A DNA stretch of 64,000 bases, taken from the NCBI GenBank assembly GCA_009760855.2, contig WPIO01000024.1:662501-726500 (forward strand). Reading direction: 5' to 3'. The notes under the pieces were generated by a model. The model saw only the letters and a program-made list of their open reading frames with translations, ran no database searches and was not told the origin of the DNA. Positions 1 through 11,230 of this stretch are shown in pieces. Both the position numbers and the translations under genes were made by a program. The stretch's first letter is position 1. Every line of letters starts with the position of its first letter. The DNA comes from Cristatella mucedo. Lineage: Eukaryota > Bryozoa > Phylactolaemata > Cristatellidae.

Positions 1-704
1 GAACTACAAAAGTCAAGACGCAATAGCAGGTAGCGACCCCAGGCTCGCACGCACGTGGGCGGGCGCCGCTCGACTGAGACTCGTCGACTGGGCGCAGAGA
101 CGCACGACGCGCGCGATCGATCAACATCTGCCGTGGCAGCGGACGTCGACGGTTGCCGCGAAACGGCGAGCGCCTCGGCGCACAGTCGACAGGCGCGCAG
201 CTTCCGGCACCGTCGCTCAGGCTCGGCGCCCGGCATTCCGAACGATCGGAGAACTCCTGCGTCGGCTTCAGTGCGCATCGCTCGCGCGGGAGCGCTCGGC
301 GCGGCTCGCCAGACGGCGGCGATCGCGAGCTTGCACGTCTGCTTTCAATTCGCTCTGGAGCTGTCGCTCAATCTCATCCGTTGCCCGCGAGCAAAGGACG
401 GCCGAAGGCCGGCGTCTGTCTCGCACGCAAGGAGAAGGGCCAAAGCGCAAGCTCGCTCGAGCGGCAGGCTGCACTGAGGCGCCGCAGTGCAGCTTGCCGC
501 GCGCGCGCGGTGCACAGCCGCCCGAAGGTCGAACGAGTGGAGCTTGTCGGCTGAGGCTGAGGCGAGCGCCTACGTGAACGCAGTGCGAGCGTCGGCCGGA
601 GCCGAGCGCGGGCGCTTACCGACATTGAGGCCTTTGTTGCGAGGAGAAAGGAAACGGCGAGCAGTGCGGGCAAGTAATACGGCTGCCACTCTCGACGGCT
701 TCAT

Positions 705-743
705 TTCTGTAGCGCTGGGCTAATACCCCAGCGCTACAGAAAA
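705..743. repeat. Perfect 16-bp stem hairpin
   Basis: Bases 705-720 and 728-743 are perfect reverse complements (TTTCTGTAGCGCTGGG on the left) around a 7-nt loop. It directly abuts a second hairpin at 743-781 with a similar apex. Confidence 0.8.
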
Positions 744-781
744 TGGCTGCCGCTGGGACAATACCCAATCGGCAGCCATTA
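743..781. repeat. Second hairpin, 11-bp outer stem plus inner stem
   Basis: Bases 743-753 (AATGGCTGCCG) pair with 771-781. An inner TGGG/CCCA pair closes a loop ACAATA, which resembles the CTAATA loop of the hairpin just upstream. Confidence 0.7.
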
Positions 782-872
782 GCAGCATCCCGCTTGCAGC
801 TGGCGACGCGTAGCGATTTAGTGCCGCACGATTGGAGCCCGCGTGAAGTGGGAGCGCCTCGCCGCTGGGCTT

Positions 873-903
<31 letters not shown>

Positions 904-943
904 CCGAATGCCGCTTGAAATCGCCATCGGACACTCGCGATGC

Positions 944-951
944 TGACGTCA
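944..951. promoter_or_regulatory. Candidate CRE site
   Basis: Perfect palindromic TGACGTCA in a CpG-rich block. A partial copy (TGACGTCG) lies about 70 bp downstream. CREB/ATF binding is an inference from the motif alone. Confidence 0.3.
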
Positions 952-1480
952 CAACCGTCCGTGCATCGCGCGAGAGGAAAGACGATGCCTGGCAGAGATC
1001 GAGCTGCCGTCGCTGACGTCGAGCGTTGCTCGCGGAGCGGACGCTGCAGCGACGCTTCGACGGCCCCTCCCCCTTCTCGCGCTCCCTCCTTTCCGCACTG
1101 TGGACTTTCCGTCTAGCCGAGCGAAGTCGCGGAAAGGCAGCGTGTGCGTACTTACGCGCAGTTTCATCTTGCTCCAGTGATCCGTCTCTCCGGCGGCATT
1201 GTTCACAGCATCGTAGCGCGACCACGACGTCATCCTAAGAAATCCATGCGATCGTGCGCTGAAGGCGGCTACATGAGCAACGTCTCTGGCATATCATTGA
1301 TGCAATCGCGTAGAAAGCGCTCGCTCGCATCGCGTGCAGATGCTGCCGCAAAACTACGGGCCAATTGCCTGGCGGCCACTCGATCGGCGGTCAAACAACG
1401 AGCACCTCCTTTCTCGTGGAGACCAAGGCTCCAGCTTACAGTTCAAATGCTCCCAAACCTGGCGTTCGCTACCGAATGAC

Positions 1481-2000
1481 GCCACGAGAAGTTGAAAGCC
1501 CAATTGTTTCCTTCGCAACATTTATAAAGTCATTGTAAATTGTCTTTTCATCCCAGGTACATAATGTGTACATAATGTGCTCTCTCTCTATGACCCAGAG
1601 TCCTGCAGCGTGCAATTCTTTGACGCCCGTTGCAAGCGGCGGCGATTGTGCTTAGAGCTCCTCTGCTGCTATTAAAAACGAAGCTCTTAAATTAGCTAAC
1701 CCTTTTCGTGTACTTATTTCGTGCATGCTGACACTATGCACATTATCACTAACGAGCTGACATGCTTCCTTTCACGCATTCCAGCATAGGTGAAGTGCCT
1801 ATTCCGAGATTCGGTTGGATTAGGGTGCTAGGAAAACGTCTTACTATTATTGTTGCTCTCATTAATGTCTGGGATTAGCTTTTGGCGCGCAGAAAGAGAG
1901 AGAGAGAGAGCGAAGGTGGGAGCGACCCGCTAAAATAGACGTCTAGACGGCTCCAAGCATAACTTCAATCGACGCGCAAGTAAGCAAAAGAGCTCCTTGC
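1481..2000. other. Gene-free, nothing recognised
   Basis: AT-richer DNA between two CpG-rich blocks with a short GA run near 1891-1910. I see no coding exon or repeat family here. Confidence 0.4.
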
Positions 2001-3330
2001 CGGAAGCTGCAGCGCGACCAGCCAGCAATCTCGCAGTGCTCAGCTCAGCGCGATCTCTGGACCTGGTCGTGCATTGCGGCCGCTCTATTCTCGCCAGCGG
2101 CCGCTGCGACTCCGAGGCTAGTCCAAACCAACGGAGGTAAATGTCGCAATTTCCGCCACCGACGGCGCCGCCGCCACTCGGCTCATCACGCTGCGGAGGC
2201 GCGGGAAGCGCCGCCTGGCGGCGGGGGCGTGCGCGACATGCGCGCGGAGCGTCGCGGGCCGCAGACAGTTACCGATGGGCTGGGGTAAGGCTTGGGGCGC
2301 GCGGCAGTGGACGCTCGAGCTCAAGCGGCTTCGCTCGCCGAGAGCGTCGTCGCGCCTGAATAGCCACGCTCGGCCTTCGACCTTCGTCTTCGGTCCAGAC
2401 TCCTCAGTCGCGTGTCCACAGAGGACGCCACGCTCAGCTACGCCGCCTCGCGCGCCGCAGCTGCCTCGCGCTGCGCTCACGCTCTCGAGTCGCACCTCTC
2501 GTGCTTCGCACTCGCGCGCGGGCGCGAGTGCGAGGAAGCAGCCGTTCCCAAGCAAAGCTGCCCCGCCACGCCCCGCCCTCGATTTCCCAACTCGTCCGCT
2601 GCAGCCGTCCAGGTGCTACCCCCAACGGGCTGCTGCATAGTAGAGTCCCGGACGCCTTGGGAGTTGAGATGAGCTGCATGGAAATGTAAACTGAGCCGGA
2701 ATTTCCTTCCGCGCGCGCGCGCCCCCCCCCACCCCCGATCGGTCGGCTCGCTGCAACGTTCGCGGGCAAGTTGCAGCAGGCCCGTGCGACCTTGGCGCGG
2801 CTGAAGCGCTGCCATTTTTGCCACGTACGCCTTCGAAAACGCCGAGCGGCTTCTTCCGGCTTCCGGTTCTCGGGCAGATCGCTAATTTGCGCCCGCGAAT
2901 AGCGACGATAAGCGGCAGAAAATGACCGAGCGCCGCCGACGGGCGCACGCACTTTCTGAACGCCCGGCGGCGAGAGCGTCGCGAACGCCGCGCGAGCCGT
3001 CGCCGCTGCCTCGCGATGCGGCCCGGAGGAGGCGGAAAGGGACGCCGCTTCCTGGAAGCTTGCAGCTAGCTGCTGAAACGCTAAAAAAAATGCCAGGCAG
3101 TAGGGAGCGCGCACGCGAGGTCAAAGTTGCAGCGTGCTGGTCAGAGGCAGCAGGTGATGAATTCTTAGCGTCCGTCGAGTCGGACGACGGACTCGCCCGG
3201 CCAGCTCGCAGCTTGCGCGCTCCGCCTGCTGGTCGAGAGTCCCAGCCACAGTGCTTTCCATTCGTCTCGATGAGACAGAAACAGCGCACGAGAGCGCTTG
3301 AATTGCATAATGATGAAACATTTAGCAGAG
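2001..3330. promoter_or_regulatory. CpG-dense block, no supported gene
   Basis: GC- and CpG-rich DNA with homopolymer C near 2720-2735. The long frames on both strands (for example minus 3114-2434) are low-complexity Arg/Ala/Ser strings with no recognisable domain, so I do not call a gene. It could be promoter or untranslated exon sequence. Confidence 0.35.
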
Positions 3331-3657
3331 CGCACTGAGAGAACCCGGTCTTTGAAGGCACTGGACGTATGCGCTGGAAAGGAAGCGTATCGATCGGTTG
3401 GTGATTAATGTGCACAGGCTCAGCACGCATCGATGCACAGAGGACAATGCACGCGGCGGCCGCGAAACAGAATGAGAACCATGGCTCTATTAGTCTACCG
3501 AGTTTGCAGCCACCTTCGTGTATTGACATATTTAGTCCGGCCGATAAAGACCAGCGTTTGACAAGTTAAGCCGTGAGACAATGTGGCGTCGCCCCACGAC
3601 TACAAAGTCGCTCTTTCAGCTCGTTACTACTGCTACTCTACGCAGGCACTGATGCAG
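3331..3657. other. Gene-free, nothing recognised
   Basis: Ordinary-GC sequence between a CpG block and the GA array. No exon or repeat family recognised. Confidence 0.35.
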
Positions 3658-3659
3658 GC

Positions 3660-3718
3660 GAGAAAATAGAGAGGGGGAGAAAAGGAAAGAGAGAAACAGA
3701 AAGAGAGAGAGATGGCAA

Positions 3719-3789
<71 letters not shown>

Positions 3790-3799
3790 AGAGAAATGG

Positions 3800-3835
<36 letters not shown>

Positions 3836-3914
3836 AGAGAAATGGCAAGAGAGAGAGAGAGAGAGCGAGAGAGAAAGAGAGAGAGAGAGAGAGGAGAGAG
3901 TGAGAGAAATGGCA

Positions 3915-4003
<89 letters not shown>

Positions 4004-4004
4004 G
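3660..4004 (+). repeat. (GA)n microsatellite, interrupted
   Basis: About 345 bp of purine-only GA dinucleotide repeats, broken by AATAAGAGAAATGGCAAGA-type interruptions that recur three or more times. The recurrence shows that longer composite units were duplicated inside the array. The apparent Arg-Glu or Ser-Leu proteins across it are artefacts. Confidence 0.95.
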
Positions 4005-6090
4005 AACCGGTATTAATCGCAGGAATAAATCGCCAGGTAAGGCAATCACAGAGGAGAGAGTTCAGCGAAAGCAGCTCAGACTTGCCCACGCATTCGCCCG
4101 CACTCTTCTTCTCGACCGTCTCCTCCACTTCCCTCTGTCTCCTCCTTCGCTCTCTTTCCGGCTGTCGTATGCCCACCTCGACGACTTACACCTCTTCCGC
4201 GGACAAAAGCTCGCGAAGCGCAGCACGTCGCGCTGCTGCTGATCGGAAGGGAACGCGCGAGTCTCTCGTGCCTTCTCTGCCATCGTCGCGCACGCTTTTC
4301 TAGCGAGGTTTCGTCGCGCGAGACTCAAGGGAATCGGGCCGACCGGCGGAAAATTCCGTACGCCCGCCAAGCGGTGCGTTATAGGGTCGTGTCGGCTTTG
4401 AGCCGCGGGCTGGCGCTGTGCGAACGCGTGACCCTCGCTAGGCCCACTGGCGGCGCTACGCGAAAAGGCCGGAAGCTCGCAGCGTGCCGACGACAATGGC
4501 TCAGCGCTCGATATTCCGCAAGCAGCTCTCACAGCAACGCCCGCCGCATAAGAAACAGCACAACAATGCCAGCAAGACTCGCTCTCTAAACTAGGCTTCA
4601 ACAGGCTTGCAGCTCGCAGCTCAGCGCCCAGGACCCGCCGACCGGCAGACCATTGCTCCAAAGAGCGACCGCGACCAGGCCCACGCCCGCCCCTCCCCCC
4701 CCACACACACACGCTCACAGGCACACGCGCGCGCGAGCGCGGGGTAGCCAGACTGCAAAGCCGGACAACGATCGCTCCGCGAACGCAGTCATACGTAGCG
4801 CCGCTGCCCGCGAGCGCTCGGCCCATCGCGGCCATTCCGCGAGCGCTCGGCCCCAACTCGGCTACCGGCGGCCATTTAAGTTCGCAATCCAGGTCTAGTC
4901 GTCGCGCGCGCCGTCCGCAATCGCGGGACTCCTGCGCGGCGGTGCCGTCCCCGCGCCCGCGCGCGCGCGCAGATGGCCGGGCTCGCTGCGCAGGCGCCAG
5001 AGCGACGCCGCTCCGAAGGCCACCGTCGCTCTTTGCAACGACGGATTCGCTCGCCGGCCGGCGTTGAGGCGGCCGAGCCGGCGCGACGCGGCGGCCGATG
5101 ACGCGCGCGCCGCGGCGGCCGCGAGACCCTCCTCGGGGCGGCGCGCTGCGCCGCGACATGAATATGCATTCCAACGGCGACCGGGGAGTGGGGTATCTTT
5201 GCCAGACGCAAAAACGCCGCGAAGCTCTCCGAAGGCAGCACCGCGAGCATCTCATTAATGTCGGAGCGCGAGGCGACCGGCGCTACCGATAGAGCGCGCC
5301 GGCGTCGGGCCCTACCGTCGCCGAGACCGGGCGCCGCGCGGCTATCGATTCGCCGCCGGAAAAAAGGCAGCGCAGCGAGAGATGCGAGCGAAAGACTTAC
5401 ATCGTTCTGACTGGATTCACAGGAAGCGAAGCTGCCATGGGAAGGAGAGCGTCGGCGCCTACAGCCGGAGCCGCAATGCTGCCCCGGACGAATATCTCGG
5501 TCCTACCCACCCCTTTGTGTTGGCTGCCTAGCGACGCGCCGCGCGCTGCGCCGGCTGCGGATTTCCTCCATCCGCACTCGAGCGGCGCAGCGCTCGCCCT
5601 CGCTCGGCCGCTTCTCGAGAGCGGCGGCGGCGGCGGCGGCGGCGGCGGCTAGAGGCGGCGGAGTAAGACGACGACGCCGGCGTCTGCGCGGAGCCGCCCG
5701 CAGCACGGGAGCGAGGCTGCGGAGGCGTGCGGTCGAGGCGCGAGCAAGGGTGCCGCGCCAGAAGGCGAACGGGGCAAAGAATGGCGGACTGGCGGTTTTT
5801 AGCCGAGCGGAACGCTGCGAGAGCTTGGCATGCCGTGGCGTACAGTGTGGCGGCGGGTGGCGCAGGCGAAGCATTCGCCATTGGTCGCTCGCAAACGCCC
5901 CAGGCAGCCGCCGCGCGGCGCTCCTCTGGCGAGCGAAGCCGCCAGCCACGCGCGAGCGGCTGGCGGGACGGAACGCGAGACCGAGGCGTCGCCGCGTAGA
6001 GCAGTCTCGATTTCGAGGTCTCGGAGAGGCGCAAGCGCGCAGCGTCAGCATTGGCGTGCCGCCTCATTCAAAGCCCGTAGCTCAGCTCAG
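4005..6090. promoter_or_regulatory. CpG-dense block, no supported gene
   Basis: The most CpG-rich stretch of the left arm. It has a (GGC)n run at about 5622-5649, a 16-bp direct repeat (CGCGAGCGCTCGGCCC at 4809-4824 and 4838-4853), and an NRF1-like TGCGCAGGCGC at 4987-4997. A 397-codon open frame on the minus strand (5255-4062) runs through it but is compositionally biased and matches no family I know. I read this as a CpG island, possibly a promoter, with no assignable transcript. Confidence 0.4.
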
Positions 6091-6433
6091 CTCATTCTTT
6101 CTTACACGAGTTGGGCTTTTCAATGTGGCTAAAATGCTGATTAAGACTTAGCCGGTTCCTAGTAATAGTGTTAGTAGTAGAAGTAATTTAGGAGTGTCGA
6201 ATAATATCTAGGCTTTAATAATCTCGCTGATATAGCATGCAAGCGTTTCATCATCGTGTAAAGGCTATAATAGACTGCCTCGTGGAAATTCCAACGAAGA
6301 AGTTCTCAAGTCAAATTTTTCATTCAATACTTAAAAAAAATTTGAATGTCACGCAGAAAATTTTAGTTTGAAATCGGCTATTTTAGCACCTTCACCTCCG
6401 CCAGTGTGCGCAGCCCTACATTAAATAAATAAG
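6091..6433. other. Gene-free, nothing recognised
   Basis: AT-rich sequence after the CpG block; no exon or repeat family recognised. Confidence 0.35.
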
Positions 6434-6608
6434 TAAATACTAGCTGATTTAACAGGCTCTTTTTGTATAGCGACAGAAGAGCCTTTACAGCTATCACCAC
6501 CGCTTGCAGTGGCCATAAAAGATCGCCCATCGCAGGATTCGAACCCACGACCTCGGGGCCAAGGTCGTGAAAAGCAACCGCCTTATCTAGCGAGCCATTA
6601 CAGCTCAC
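6434..6608 (-). mobile_element. tRNA-derived SINE, family A
   Basis: On the minus strand there is an A-box-like stretch (bases 6597-6581) followed by a perfect B box GGTTCGAATCC (6545-6535), the spacing of a tRNA-type RNA polymerase III promoter. The rest of the unit ends in AAATCAGCTAGTATTTA. Related copies occur at 21312, 38600, 44640, 62922 and 63296, all on the same strand. It is a SINE rather than a tRNA gene because the tRNA-unrelated half is conserved among copies. Confidence 0.8.
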
Positions 6609-6921
6609 AATTGCTCCTGCAACAGGTTGTGAAACAGACGTTCAGCTATATTTTTTCTAAAATATCAAGATACACATTTTTGTACAGAATTCAAAATGTA
6701 GTTTACAAAAATGTTTGTTGAAGGTTTAATATTCTACAGTTGTTGTGCCTCAACCACAAAAGGTAGCTAGAGAGTATCTCTAATACCCCTCTACCATTTA
6801 ATCGCATTTTAGCCGCATATTGTAGCATTGAGTCGCTTCCTTGTTTCAGTTTGCTGCTTATTTTGGGCGGTTCGTAAAGTTAATTGCTTTTGTGAACGCT
6901 TCCTTTCAAGCGCATGCATAG

Positions 6922-6926
<5 letters not shown>
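6609..6926. other. Gene-free, nothing recognised
   Basis: AT-rich DNA between a SINE and a GA array. No feature supported. Confidence 0.35.
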
Positions 6927-7000
<74 letters not shown>

Positions 7001-7011
7001 CAGAGAGAGAC

Positions 7012-7048
<37 letters not shown>
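6927..7048 (+). repeat. (GA)n microsatellite
   Basis: About 120 bp of GA dinucleotides with a few GATA and GACAGA interruptions. Confidence 0.95.
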
Positions 7049-7082
7049 TAATTAGCTCTCTTTAGGACAAACATGAACCTAT

Positions 7083-7144
7083 CCCGGCTCTACCTAAATA
7101 ATAAAATTATATTTGTTTTATTTTTATTTTTAGGTAGAGCCGGG
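7083..7144. repeat. Inverted repeat with AT-rich loop
   Basis: CCCGGCTCTACCTAAA (7083-7098) is the exact reverse complement of 7129-7144. The roughly 30-nt AT-rich centre also pairs partly with itself. It may be a small inverted-repeat element or a fold-back insertion; no target duplication is evident. Confidence 0.7.
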
Positions 7145-7395
7145 CAGGCAGGCTTTGTTGCTTATACCGCGACACCACGAGGGCAACGGACTGCTGTACT
7201 CCGGTCACGTGTTTCTGATGCTCTCAGTGGCTCCAAAACCGAGCGGACCCTCCTCCTGCGACGGAAGCCGCGGTCACAACGTTGCCGCTTCCGTCGCGGA
7301 AGAAAACGCCCTCTCACTGTGAACGCAAGCACACACCTTCCGTTGGCGATGAAAATCTACGCGGTAGCTCTTCGCATCCGTCTCGAGAAGCTCGC

Positions 7396-7472
7396 GGGAG
7401 AGCTGTCACGTGGGAGAGCTGTCACGTGGAAGAGCTGTCACGTGGGAGAGCTGTCACGTGGGAGAGCTGTCG
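7396..7472. repeat. 16-bp tandem array, E-box per unit
   Basis: About 4.6 units of GAGAGCTGTCACGTGG in direct tandem. CACGTG falls at 7407, 7423, 7439 and 7455, exactly 16 bp apart; the last unit has CGCGAC in place of CACGTG. It could be a neutral minisatellite or a cluster of bHLH/USF-type sites. Confidence 0.85.
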
Positions 7473-8071
7473 CGACTTCATCGAGCTTCGTCCCGCTTCT
7501 CCTCCGAGCAGCGGGATCACCTTCTTCGCTGCGCCGCCGGCTCCGCTCCGCCTGAGTGATTCTTCTCCTCTTGCTAATCGCTTGCAGATCGTGAGCAGCT
7601 CTGGTCGTGGTTGGAGCTGACCCTAGCAGCTACTTTCCGCAAGGAAACCATGTAATCCGGATTATGTGATAATGAAATTGATAGTCTATAAATTATTCTG
7701 ACACTTGCGGGTCGGGCACATATTTTTCGCGTCGAGTGTCGCGCGATGCTTGAGGCTCTTCCGTAAAATGTGTTTCGCAAGCGCAGCAGCAAGTTGGTCA
7801 CAGATTGAAAATAGCAAGAATTCAGTTATAAGGTGAGAGCAAAATATGTACAGAGACTTTCTGATCGATAGGGACTTGTAAAGCCTGGTGAGCTGCTATG
7901 TAGGCCTTAGGTGACTAGAAAACAATTACAATTATAATTGTTAGAGTTTATTAAGAATTAGACATTTAAATCATGAGAATGAAGTGATTTCAAGCTGCAG
8001 AGCTACTAGAAGTTTTTACATTATTATTAAGTTATAAAATTATACGCAATCGTCACACAAAGGACGTAAAC
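7473..8071. other. Gene-free, nothing recognised
   Basis: GC falls from the E-box array into AT-rich DNA. No exon or repeat family recognised. Confidence 0.35.
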
Positions 8072-8220
8072 AAATATATATATATATATTTATTTATTTA
8101 ATTTATTTATATAGCACCCTACGAGAAATTAATCTATATTCAGGCGCTTCACATTTGCCACGGGGTTCAAGCCCGCGACCTTGGCCAGACCTTTGTCGGA
8201 GTGAGCGCCTTAACCAATAT
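8072..8220 (-). mobile_element. tRNA-derived SINE, family B
   Basis: Minus-strand copy: a tRNA-like head (B-box-like GGGCTTGAACCCC), then a tail GCGCCTGAATATAGATTAAT, ending in an (AT)n/(AAAT)n run. The tail resembles that of the L2 LINEs in this window. Confidence 0.7.
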
Positions 8221-9834
8221 AATACTAAGTCATCGCTTTCAAACATCTTGTCTAATCATGTCTTGCCTATCGTCACGAATGCGTAGATTCGAACGTTTAA
8301 GGAAGAACTTGACAATTTCCTAGAAAATTCAGTGATATGTTATTTTTAAATAGGCAGTATACTTGGCTATATAGGTTGCTGTCGTTCGTAGATGAAGTTG
8401 ATCTAGTGGAGTCTCACAGAGGCACAAGCGCGGACGCAAGTGGAGAAAGAGACTGTCAATTGCTCTCATTGTGCAAATATACGAGCTGGCTAAATCGCAG
8501 CACATATATAGGAGATCCTAGTGAAGCAGGCAAGATCCCCTACTTCAAAGGCCAGGCGCTGTGCCAAGTCACTTGCCCAACCACCGGCCGCAGGTGGGCC
8601 AGACGCTTCGCTACTTACAGCAGCAGCAGCAGGCACACACAACATTCCTTCCCTGTAGAAAATAAATATACTCCGCCAGACTGGCAGAGGAGGGGGCGGC
8701 CATCCTGACTTGAAAGACGAAGCTTCTTTACGAGAGCCGGCCGATTTTGGCTCATCCCCAACAGATGGCGATATGTGGCGATGTAGTGGGCCAAACCAGA
8801 AGGGATTCTGCACGAAATCGGGGGCTGATCTAGGAGGAAAGTTGCTAGTGTGATTTCACTGACGGCACCCACTGACGCGTAGGCCACTTTGTTAGCTGAG
8901 CTGGCAGGTGGTATGCACGGCACCTGCTTCAGCCAGCTTTACCGCTAACCACGGAGCGGATTGAAGGGTATAATTAGGAGCTAAGGTTACAGGAAACCTG
9001 AACATTTTAATGTTTTTGGTTGAGGCGTTTTTAAATTCTGACGCCTCCGCTCACTCACTGAGCTCCAAAGTCTAGGACTCGGACGACCCACGACTTCAAA
9101 CAGGACGCGATGGTGCGAACATACAACACTGATTTTTGTAGGAGCAACTAATTCTACATGGCGCGCTTCGACTTGGACGTGGTCGCTGTGTAAGCGCATC
9201 CTAGCACTACGTGCTTATCACCATACCCTTCATGAATCTGACGACCCAAAAAAAGTAAAAAAGACTACGTCTGTGACATGAATATGTTTCGACTGTCTTC
9301 GAAAGCTATTTGTCAAGGAAGCTACATAAGGCATAGCTGCATGCTGAGTCGTCGGGAAACTGGTAAGAGCAACGGCTTTAGACCAAAACAAAGTAAAATT
9401 CAAAGACACATTCTGCCTTAAATTGTGCACCGGCCTTGTTCGCAAGTTGGCTTGCTAGTGCTGATTCGAAACCAGCCACAGCTGGGTTGATGCTATGGCA
9501 ATTCATGCGTCTAATTCTACTGAATTTTATTGGTTGCTATTCCTGCGATGCAAAGTGCTTCAACGTAATCGTGCCGAATCATAAAAAGTAAACGATCATT
9601 AATACGGCTCGTCTCAAGCGGCATGCCTTCGACAGAAATGGCGATTCGGGAATGTATCGGCCCCGTCGTAAATGTATGAAAACGCGCTGAAAAAACTTTA
9701 AACTCTTTTTCATGTATTCATATATTCTTTTAAAAAGCTCATGGAATTGCATGCCAAAGACCAGGCGTCATTAAGTGATGGTGCGGCTGAAAGTTTTACA
9801 ACAGGCGGCGTGAATGCCGTGAATGGCTAGCTGT
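8221..9834. other. Gene-free, nothing recognised
   Basis: About 1.6 kb with only short open frames on either strand and no recognised protein, LINE or SINE similarity. Confidence 0.35.
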
Positions 9835-10286
9835 ATGTGTCGAGCCTGGAACTCACTTCCGACTTGCGTCACGACCTCTCCTGGCTTGACCACATTTAAT
9901 AAGAAACTAAAAATACATCTATTCATCGCAGCATTTAGAGTGTCCGTCAAATGAGGCTATATCCATGTAATTTTTCCTTTGTTTGCTTATGCGTGCTGAC
10001 ACTGCATGCTGCCACTAGCCATATTTGCATGCTGAACCTATGCATACTAATAATAATAAAAACGCTTGATAAAACGCCCTCAAATAACTTGACCTCTCTC
10101 TAGGCGCTTTACATTTGCTGAAAAAGAATGCATTTCACCTTCAAAAATGCTACTCTTGTTGTTCATTAAGCATGCTACCGCTAACCATTCGATAGTGCTT
10201 CCTTTACAGCAAATTTAAAGTACCTAGAAATAAATTGAGTCATATGAGAGCGCTAAAACACATGCATTATTATTATTATTATTATA
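9835..10286 (+). mobile_element. L2-type LINE 3' end with nested L2 tail
   Basis: A decayed plus-strand L2 3' end (C-terminal coding remnant, then the 3' UTR with repeated GTGCTGACACTGCATGCTG phrases) is split at about 10044-10130 by a minus-strand L2 tail. It then resumes and ends in (TTA)n at 10264-10285. ATGCAT flanks both sides of the inner tail and may be the target duplication. Confidence 0.7.
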
Positions 10287-10395
10287 TTATAAAACCAATA
10301 CTGCTGGCCAACTCACTTCAGTTAGTACCTCTTACGAGGAATAAACTCTCTTGCTGTTGAAGAGTACGAAGTACTGAGTAGGTATGCAAGAAGTA

Positions 10396-10500
10396 ACAAT
10401 AATAATAATAATAATAATTCACTTGATAAAGCGCCTTCAGAGAACTTAATCTCTCTCTAGGCACTTTACATTTGCTGCAAAGTGAGAAGCGCAAGTCGGC
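10396..10500 (-). mobile_element. L2-type LINE tail, minus strand
   Basis: (AAT)n followed by CACTTGATAAAGCGCCTTCA and the complement of the conserved L2 terminal segment. Only the extreme 3' end is present. Confidence 0.75.
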
Positions 10501-10714
10501 CTTGTAGCTTCAGCTACACAGAGAATGGCCTTGACCTCAAGCAGGCACCATTTTCTAGCTAGCACTGCCTTTTGTGGGAATGGTCTCCCGGAAGCACGTG
10601 TGCTGGCCTATTTCCCCCTGCGTGGTCTCCAGGATGTAGCCAAGTAAGCTTTAAGCAATTGATGTCAGTCTTACCAATAACATTAATGGTAGGGTTTGAT
10701 GTCACTTGTATGTT

Positions 10715-11230
10715 TTGTCGCTCAATTTCAGGTCCCTTCATTTTATGGCTCCAGCCTATCTCTCCGACATAATCCTCCATCAGGCCAAGCATAGTACCAC
10801 CCGCTTTTCGGAATCCAACTGTCTAGAAATACCTCGTACAAATCTCAAATCCTTTGGAGACCGTGCATTTAGTTCGTATGCTCTCAAAGCCTGGAACTCC
10901 CTCCCGACCTGCGTCAGAACATCCCCTGACCTGACCACACTTAAAAGGAACTTAAAAACACACCTATTTAGGACAGCATTTAGTGGGTCCCTATGATTCG
11001 TCCTTCACGTGCTTATGCGTGCTGACACTGTGCATGCTGCCACTAACCTCATTTGCATGCTGACCCTGTGCATGTCACCCCTAACCATATTATTCATCTC
11101 GTTTGTTTTTCAAGCATGATTTTACTTACCATTTAATTGCATTTCCCTGTGCAGCAGATGTAAAGCGCCTAGAAAGAGATTGAGTTCTCTGAGGGCGCTT
11201 TATCAAGTACATTATTATTATTATTATATA
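10715..11230 (+). mobile_element. L2-type LINE 3' fragment
   Basis: Starts inside the ORF2 C-terminal region (open 10706-10996, with the conserved AWNSLPTCVRTSPD and KTHLFRTAFSGSL signatures). It continues through the full 3' UTR and ends in (TTA)n. It is 5'-truncated, as is usual for target-primed reverse transcription. Confidence 0.85.

Larger units (their letters stand above)
1..1480. promoter_or_regulatory. CpG-dense block, no supported gene
   Basis: This stretch is GC-rich and full of CpG, unlike the AT-richer DNA that follows. It contains a (GCC)n run at about 877-903, a perfect CRE palindrome (TGACGTCA, 944-951) and two tandem hairpins at 705-781. Open frames exist on both strands but they are Arg/Ala/Ser-rich, overlap one another and resemble no family I know, as expected when stop codons are rare in GC-rich DNA. 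It may be a CpG-island promoter of a gene outside the window; the direction cannot be told. Confidence 0.4.

Noticed and set aside
2434-3114. 226-codon minus-strand frame
   Set aside because: Same compositional bias, with competing frames on both strands and no family match.
3616-4176. Ser-Leu and Arg-Glu repeat proteins over GA/TC arrays (also at 6828, 18066, 42576, 51540, 63273)
   Set aside because: Translation of dinucleotide repeats; no gene structure.
4062-5255. 397-codon minus-strand open frame in a CpG island
   Set aside because: Arg/Ala/Ser-biased, no recognisable domain, overlapped by long frames on other frames and strands. Expected where GC-rich DNA has few stops, and it runs into unrelated ordinary-GC sequence.
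6535-6597. Functional tRNA gene
   Set aside because: A and B boxes are present, but the same tRNA-unrelated body follows in several copies, so this is a SINE.
7396-7472. CRISPR-like array
   Set aside because: Units are contiguous 16-bp direct repeats without unique spacers, and the genome is eukaryotic.
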